DNA of 64,000 bases from Flavobacterium erciyesense (lineage in GTDB: Bacteria > Bacteroidota > Bacteroidia > Flavobacteriales > Flavobacteriaceae). This document shows, in pieces, positions 60,365 to 64,000 of this stretch (the first letter of the stretch is position 1; every line of letters starts with the position of its first letter). The stretch lies in the NCBI RefSeq assembly GCF_018069925.1, contig NZ_JAGPXB010000001.1:62001-126000 (forward strand), given 5' to 3'. A model generated the notes under the pieces. The model was not told the DNA's origin, made no database searches, and saw only the letters and a program-made list of their open reading frames with translations. The position numbers and the translations under genes are program-made.

Positions 60365-62125
60365 ATGAGATTTTTAGGAAATGTACTGGCAACTGTCATT
60401 GGGATATTTGTCTTTTTTATGTTATTCTTTTTTGGAATCGTTTTGATAGGAACCATTTTTGGTGGTGAATCTGATGGCGTTGTGGTAGATAATAATTCAG
60501 TTATTGAATTGAATCTGGAAAACGTTCAAAATGATTATGCTGGTAAATACAATGATCCATGGGTTACTGCTTTTTCAGAAAATGAAAAAATAGGTGTTAT
60601 TGACATTATAAATTCTATCGAAGCTGCAAAAACGGATGATGATATCAAGGGTATTTCTATTTTAAACAACAATTCGTATTTAGGAATGGCTCAGACCAAA
60701 GCCTTACGAGATGCCTTAGAAAGCTTCAAACAATCAGGTAAATTTGTAATGGCCTACGGCAATACCTATTCACAAAAAGAATATTACTTGAACTCGGTTG
60801 CTAATACTGTTTATTTGAATCCAGTAGGCGAAATGGATTTTAAGGGATTGTCGTCAGAAGTTATGTTTTTTAAAGATTTTCAAGAAAAATCAGGTTTGAA
60901 AATGGAGGTTATTCGTCATGGAAAATACAAAAGTGCCGTTGAACCTTTCTTAGAAAACCAAATGAGCGAGGCTAATAGAGAGCAAACTACTGCATTATTG
61001 ACCTCTGTTTGGAACTCAATGATAAAAGACATCGCAAAAAGCAGAAATCTTAGTGTAACAAAATTGAATGAAATTGCTACTGGTCTCTTAGGCCGTACGC
61101 CTGAAATGGCAAAGGCTCAAAAACTTATTGACGTAATTGCTTACGAAGATGTATACCATGATGCCATTAAAAAAGCATTAAAAGTCGATAAAGACGAGGA
61201 TTACAACAGTGTTTCAATACTTGATTATGCTCAAAAAACAGCAACAACTGCAAGTGTAAACAGCGCTACTAACGAAATTGCCATCATTTATGCGCAAGGC
61301 GAAATTATGGGCGGCGAAGGAGATGTAACTGTAATTGGAGAAGGTTCTATGCGCCGATCTTTGCAAGAAGCTAGAACTAATAAAGACGTAAAAGCGATTG
61401 TTTTGCGTATTGACAGTCCGGGTGGAAGCGCCTTAACTTCTGATTTGATTTGGAGAGAAATTGAGTTGACTAAAAAAGTAAAACCAATTGTAGTATCTAT
61501 GGGTAATTATGCAGCATCAGGCGGATATTACATTGCTTGTAATGCAAACACTATTTTTGCTGAAGAAAGTACCATCACAGGATCAATTGGTGTATTTGGT
61601 GTGTTACCTAACTTTACAACTCTAGCTACCAAAATTGGCATTCATACAGAACAAGTAAAAACCCATTCTAACGCTGCTGATTATAGTCCGTTTGTACCAT
61701 TGGATGAAAATTTCAAAGCAGTAACGCTTGAAGGTGTGGAGCACATTTACAAAACTTTTGTAACTCGAGTAGCTCAGGGCAGAAAAATGTCGTTCGCGCA
61801 AGTAGACAGCATTGCACAAGGACGCGTTTGGACTGGAGCTGAAGCACTAAAAATTGGTCTTGTAGACAAAATTGGTGGTTTGGATGATGCTATTGCAAAA
61901 GCGGCTTCGTTAGCAAAAGTAAAAGAGTACCGAACTCAAAATTACCCTGAATACGACAAAAACTTCGATGATTTACTAGCAGGTTTCCCTTTTGCACAAT
62001 CAAAAGAGCGTTTTATTAAAGAGGAAATAGGAGAAGAAAACTATCGCATGTTGAACGAAATTAAAAAACTTCAAGCCAGACAAGGCGTGCAAGCCATGCT
62101 GCCTTTTGCAATCAAAATGAAATAA
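60365..62125 (+). CDS. sppA: Signal peptide peptidase SppA, 67K type
   Basis: This 586-residue inner-membrane protease degrades remnant signal peptides. It has an N-terminal membrane anchor (about residues 4-28) and two ClpP-like halves. The first has the catalytic Lys (RHGKYKSAVEPF), and the second has Ser in ITGSIGVFG preceded by LRIDSPGGSALTSDLIW and MGNYAASGGYY. This arrangement is the long (67K) form. The longest frame begins at a TTG at 60338, but that TTG lies in a GAATTTTG near-match to the -7 element; the ATG at 60365 (MRFLGNVLATVIG) is chosen. A terminator follows. Confidence 0.95.
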   Translation: MRFLGNVLATVIGIFVFFMLFFFGIVLIGTIFGGESDGVVVDNNSVIELNLENVQNDYAGKYNDPWVTAFSENEKIGVIDIINSIEAAKTDDDIKGISILNNNSYLGMAQTKALRDALESFKQSGKFVMAYGNTYSQKEYYLNSVANTVYLNPVGEMDFKGLSSEVMFFKDFQEKSGLKMEVIRHGKYKSAVEPFLENQMSEANREQTTALLTSVWNSMIKDIAKSRNLSVTKLNEIATGLLGRTPEMAKAQKLIDVIAYEDVYHDAIKKALKVDKDEDYNSVSILDYAQKTATTASVNSATNEIAIIYAQGEIMGGEGDVTVIGEGSMRRSLQEARTNKDVKAIVLRIDSPGGSALTSDLIWREIELTKKVKPIVVSMGNYAASGGYYIACNANTIFAEESTITGSIGVFGVLPNFTTLATKIGIHTEQVKTHSNAADYSPFVPLDENFKAVTLEGVEHIYKTFVTRVAQGRKMSFAQVDSIAQGRVWTGAEALKIGLVDKIGGLDDAIAKAASLAKVKEYRTQNYPEYDKNFDDLLAGFPFAQSKERFIKEEIGEENYRMLNEIKKLQARQGVQAMLPFAIKMK

Positions 62126-62149
62126 ATAAAAAAAATTGAAAATACTTTT

Positions 62150-62187
62150 AAACCCGCTATTGTCATTACTTTAGCGGGTTTTTCTTT
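62150..62187 (+). terminator. Rho-independent terminator after sppA
   Basis: AAACCCGCTA pairs with TAGCGGGTTT around a 12-base loop, then T residues. Confidence 0.9.
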
Positions 62188-62240
62188 AAATCATATAAGC
62201 TTTTATGAAAACATTAGAAATATAGAAAGCCTAAATCAAG

Positions 62241-62248
62241 TATTTTTG
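62241..62248 (+). promoter_or_regulatory. -7 promoter element of the AsmA-like gene
   Basis: TATTTTTG matches the consensus exactly, 45 bases before the ATG. Confidence 0.55.
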
Positions 62249-62292
62249 TACAATAAAGTAGTTGATTAGCAATATAAAACAAGCATCATCAC

Positions 62293-64000
62293 ATGGGAAA
62301 GAAAATTTTAAAAATAGTAGGTATAGTCCTTTTGTTGCTAGTAGCAACATTATTTGCAGCACCCTTTTTATTTAAAGATCAAATAAAAGCAAAAATTACC
62401 GATGCCATTAATGCAAAAGTTGACGCCACGGTATCCTTTTCCGATGCCGATTTAAGTTTATTTAAAAACTTTCCGAATGCTAATGTAACGCTAGAAAAAC
62501 TAGTTATCATCAATAAAGCGCCTTTCGCAGGAGACACTTTGGTTTCACTAGGCGAAGTCAACCTTAAAATGTCAATTAAAGAACTTTTTAAAGACAAAAA
62601 AGAAGCGATTGCTATTGATGGAGTGAGTTCAAAAGATGGGTTGATCAACATTATTTTCAACAAAGATGGCATTGGAAACTTTGATATTGCACTTAAAGAC
62701 GCCAAAAAAGAAGAAGCTTCAACCAGTAGTCCGCTGGCTTTAAAAATTCAAGAATACAAAATTGAAAATTTTCAGTTTCGCTATTTTGACGAAAGTTCAA
62801 AAATTAAAATGGTTATTGACAGCTTGAATCACGAAGGTTCAGGTGATTTTGCCGCTGAAAAATTAGACTTAACAACCAAGACCACAGCTAAAGTGAGCTT
62901 GAATATGGATAAAGTCAATTACATGAATCAAGTAGCATTAACACTTGATGCCGTTTTAGGAATCGATTTAAAAAACAGCAAATACAGCTTTAAAGAAAAC
63001 AAGGCCTTAATTAATCAACTCCCGTTAGAATTTGATGGATTTATACAAATTGCTGATGCAGGACAAGAATATGACTTGAAATTTAAAACGCCAACCTCGT
63101 CATTTAAAAACTTTTTGGGCGTGATACCAGCCGCCTATGCAGCTAGTTTAGATAATGTTCAAACTACAGGTGATTTTACCATTGTTGGTTTTGCAAAAGG
63201 ATTGTACTCTGATACCAGCGTACCCAAATTCAATATTGCCATTGCCTCCCACAATGCTTCTTTTAAATACCCGAACTTGCCTAAAACGGTTGAAAAAATC
63301 GTTATTGACACTAAAATTATCAATGAAACCGGAATTCTTAATGACACTTATGTAAACTTAGATAAACTCTCGTTTCAAATTGATCAAGATGTATTTAATG
63401 CCAAAGCAAACATCAAAAACATCACCCAAAACGCAATAGTTGATGCCGCATTAAAAGGAACTATCAATTTAGCAAACCTATCAAAAGCCTACCCTATCAA
63501 GCTTGACAAACCTTTATCTGGGATTTTAAAAGCTGATGTTACCACAAAATTTGATATGCAAAGTGTTGAAAAAAGTGAATATGAAAAGATCAACAATGCG
63601 GGTAGTATGAGCCTATCTGGATTCAAATATGCTGATGAAAATGGTAAAACCATGAACATTAGTACGGCGGTAGTACAGTTTAACCCAAGCCAAGTTAATT
63701 TGAAACAATTAAATGCCACAACTGGAAGAAGTGATATTAGCGTAAGTGGAATTCTGGAAAACTTTTATGGTTTTATTTTTAGAAATCAGGAGTTGAAAGG
63801 GAACTTTTTCATGTCGTCAAATCAATTGGCGGTTGACGATTTTATGACGACTGAAGAACCGGCAAAAGAAAGCACCGCTGGAAAAAAAGCCGAGGCTATG
63901 AAAATCCCTGCTTTTTTAAATTGTACGCTTAGCGCAAAAGCCAATACGGTATTGTATGACAACCTAAAACTAAAAAACGTAGCCGGGAAATTAATTGTGA
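62293..64000 (+). CDS. AsmA-like protein, N-terminal part (runs off the window)
   Basis: The frame opens with ATG at 62293 and stays open to the end of the window (569 full codons). It has an N-terminal membrane anchor (KKILKIVGIVLLLLVATLFA, residues 3-22) and then the AsmA-type beginning: KAKITDAINAKVDATVSFSDADLSLFKNFPNANVTLEKL (split words), with the usual SLFKNFPN motif. Long alternating beta-strand segments follow, consistent with the elongated groove of AsmA/TamB-like proteins that handle lipid traffic between membranes. The C-terminus and stop are not seen. Its own -7 element and the preceding sppA terminator make it a separate transcript. Confidence 0.85.
   Translation, partial: MGKKILKIVGIVLLLLVATLFAAPFLFKDQIKAKITDAINAKVDATVSFSDADLSLFKNFPNANVTLEKLVIINKAPFAGDTLVSLGEVNLKMSIKELFKDKKEAIAIDGVSSKDGLINIIFNKDGIGNFDIALKDAKKEEASTSSPLALKIQEYKIENFQFRYFDESSKIKMVIDSLNHEGSGDFAAEKLDLTTKTTAKVSLNMDKVNYMNQVALTLDAVLGIDLKNSKYSFKENKALINQLPLEFDGFIQIADAGQEYDLKFKTPTSSFKNFLGVIPAAYAASLDNVQTTGDFTIVGFAKGLYSDTSVPKFNIAIASHNASFKYPNLPKTVEKIVIDTKIINETGILNDTYVNLDKLSFQIDQDVFNAKANIKNITQNAIVDAALKGTINLANLSKAYPIKLDKPLSGILKADVTTKFDMQSVEKSEYEKINNAGSMSLSGFKYADENGKTMNISTAVVQFNPSQVNLKQLNATTGRSDISVSGILENFYGFIFRNQELKGNFFMSSNQLAVDDFMTTEEPAKESTAGKKAEAMKIPAFLNCTLSAKANTVLYDNLKLKNVAGKLIV

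Noticed and set aside
62379..62705. A 108-codon minus-strand frame in the AsmA-like gene
   Set aside because: Pure antisense of a well-supported coding region; composition is Ser/Leu-rich as expected from antisense.

Overview
The window is a stretch of chromosome from a member of the Bacteroidota, most likely a Flavobacterium or close relative. The evidence is an AT-rich genome with compact coding, many promoters of the Bacteroidetes type (-7 element TAnnTTTG, sometimes with an upstream TTG), and typical family content: a type IX secretion (T9SS) plug protein, a secreted protein ending in a T9SS type B sorting domain, an S46 dipeptidyl-peptidase, DUF5916 and DUF6702 proteins, and CarboxypepD_reg-like surface proteins. 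Most of the window is ordinary core genome. There is no prophage, CRISPR array, intact transposon or rRNA operon.

Layout. 1-3.5 kb (minus strand): start of an M1 metallopeptidase cut by the window edge, a DUF6702 protein, and three overlapping tandem paralogues with an N-terminal CarboxypepD_reg-like domain. 3.5-5.6 kb: peptidase E, two identical tRNA-Gly(TCC) genes and an L,D-transpeptidase-like protein. 5.7-10.7 kb: two tandem DUF5916 outer-membrane proteins. 10.8-12.6 kb: phosphoglycerate mutase gpmI overlapping a tiny lipoprotein with collagen-like Gly-X-Y repeats. 12.7-14.2 kb: an exported beta-carbonic anhydrase with a DUF2490 protein. 14.4-20.2 kb: a leucine-rich-repeat protein, then TetR, ABC, HlyD and TolC genes forming an export operon; the ABC protein has a strikingly degenerate nucleotide-binding domain. 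20.2-25.4 kb: map, a GxxExxY gene framed by inverted repeats, a methyltransferase and a SNF2 helicase. 25.4-34 kb: an M16 protease, the T9SS plug protein, apaG, pruA, rsmG and a fatty-acid desaturase.

34-43 kb: a class I aminotransferase, a U32 protein, an orphan lipoprotein next to a repeat-like element, purT, an AraC regulator, DUF983 and DUF6370 proteins, and a large unknown membrane protein. 43-49.5 kb: fabD, a small amphipathic lipoprotein, a RelE/ParE-type toxin-antitoxin pair, galE, a DegT aminotransferase, kdtA, a GNAT acetyltransferase and a 55-residue Cys-rich protein. 49.5-56 kb: a dipeptidyl-peptidase 11, a repeat lipoprotein, a YegP-like protein, tRNA-Leu(TAA), tRNA-Gly(GCC), mutS and a DUF1573 protein. 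56-64 kb: an RNA methyltransferase, a C-type-lectin T9SS cargo protein, a FolK-deoxynucleoside kinase fusion, sppA, and the start of an AsmA-like protein cut by the window end.

Functional themes are the cell envelope (T9SS, TolC export, LPS Kdo transfer, nucleotide sugars, lipoproteins), peptide catabolism (M1, PepE, M16, DPP11, SppA) and central housekeeping. I found no clear new multi-gene system. The best leads are the GxxExxY unit within inverted repeats, the degenerate ABC exporter, the collagen-like mini-lipoprotein, the three-paralogue CarboxypepD_reg cluster and the repeat-like intergenic elements. Six gene starts were moved downstream because a -7 promoter element, a gene overlap or the position of a signal peptide shows that the longest reading frame is not the real one.
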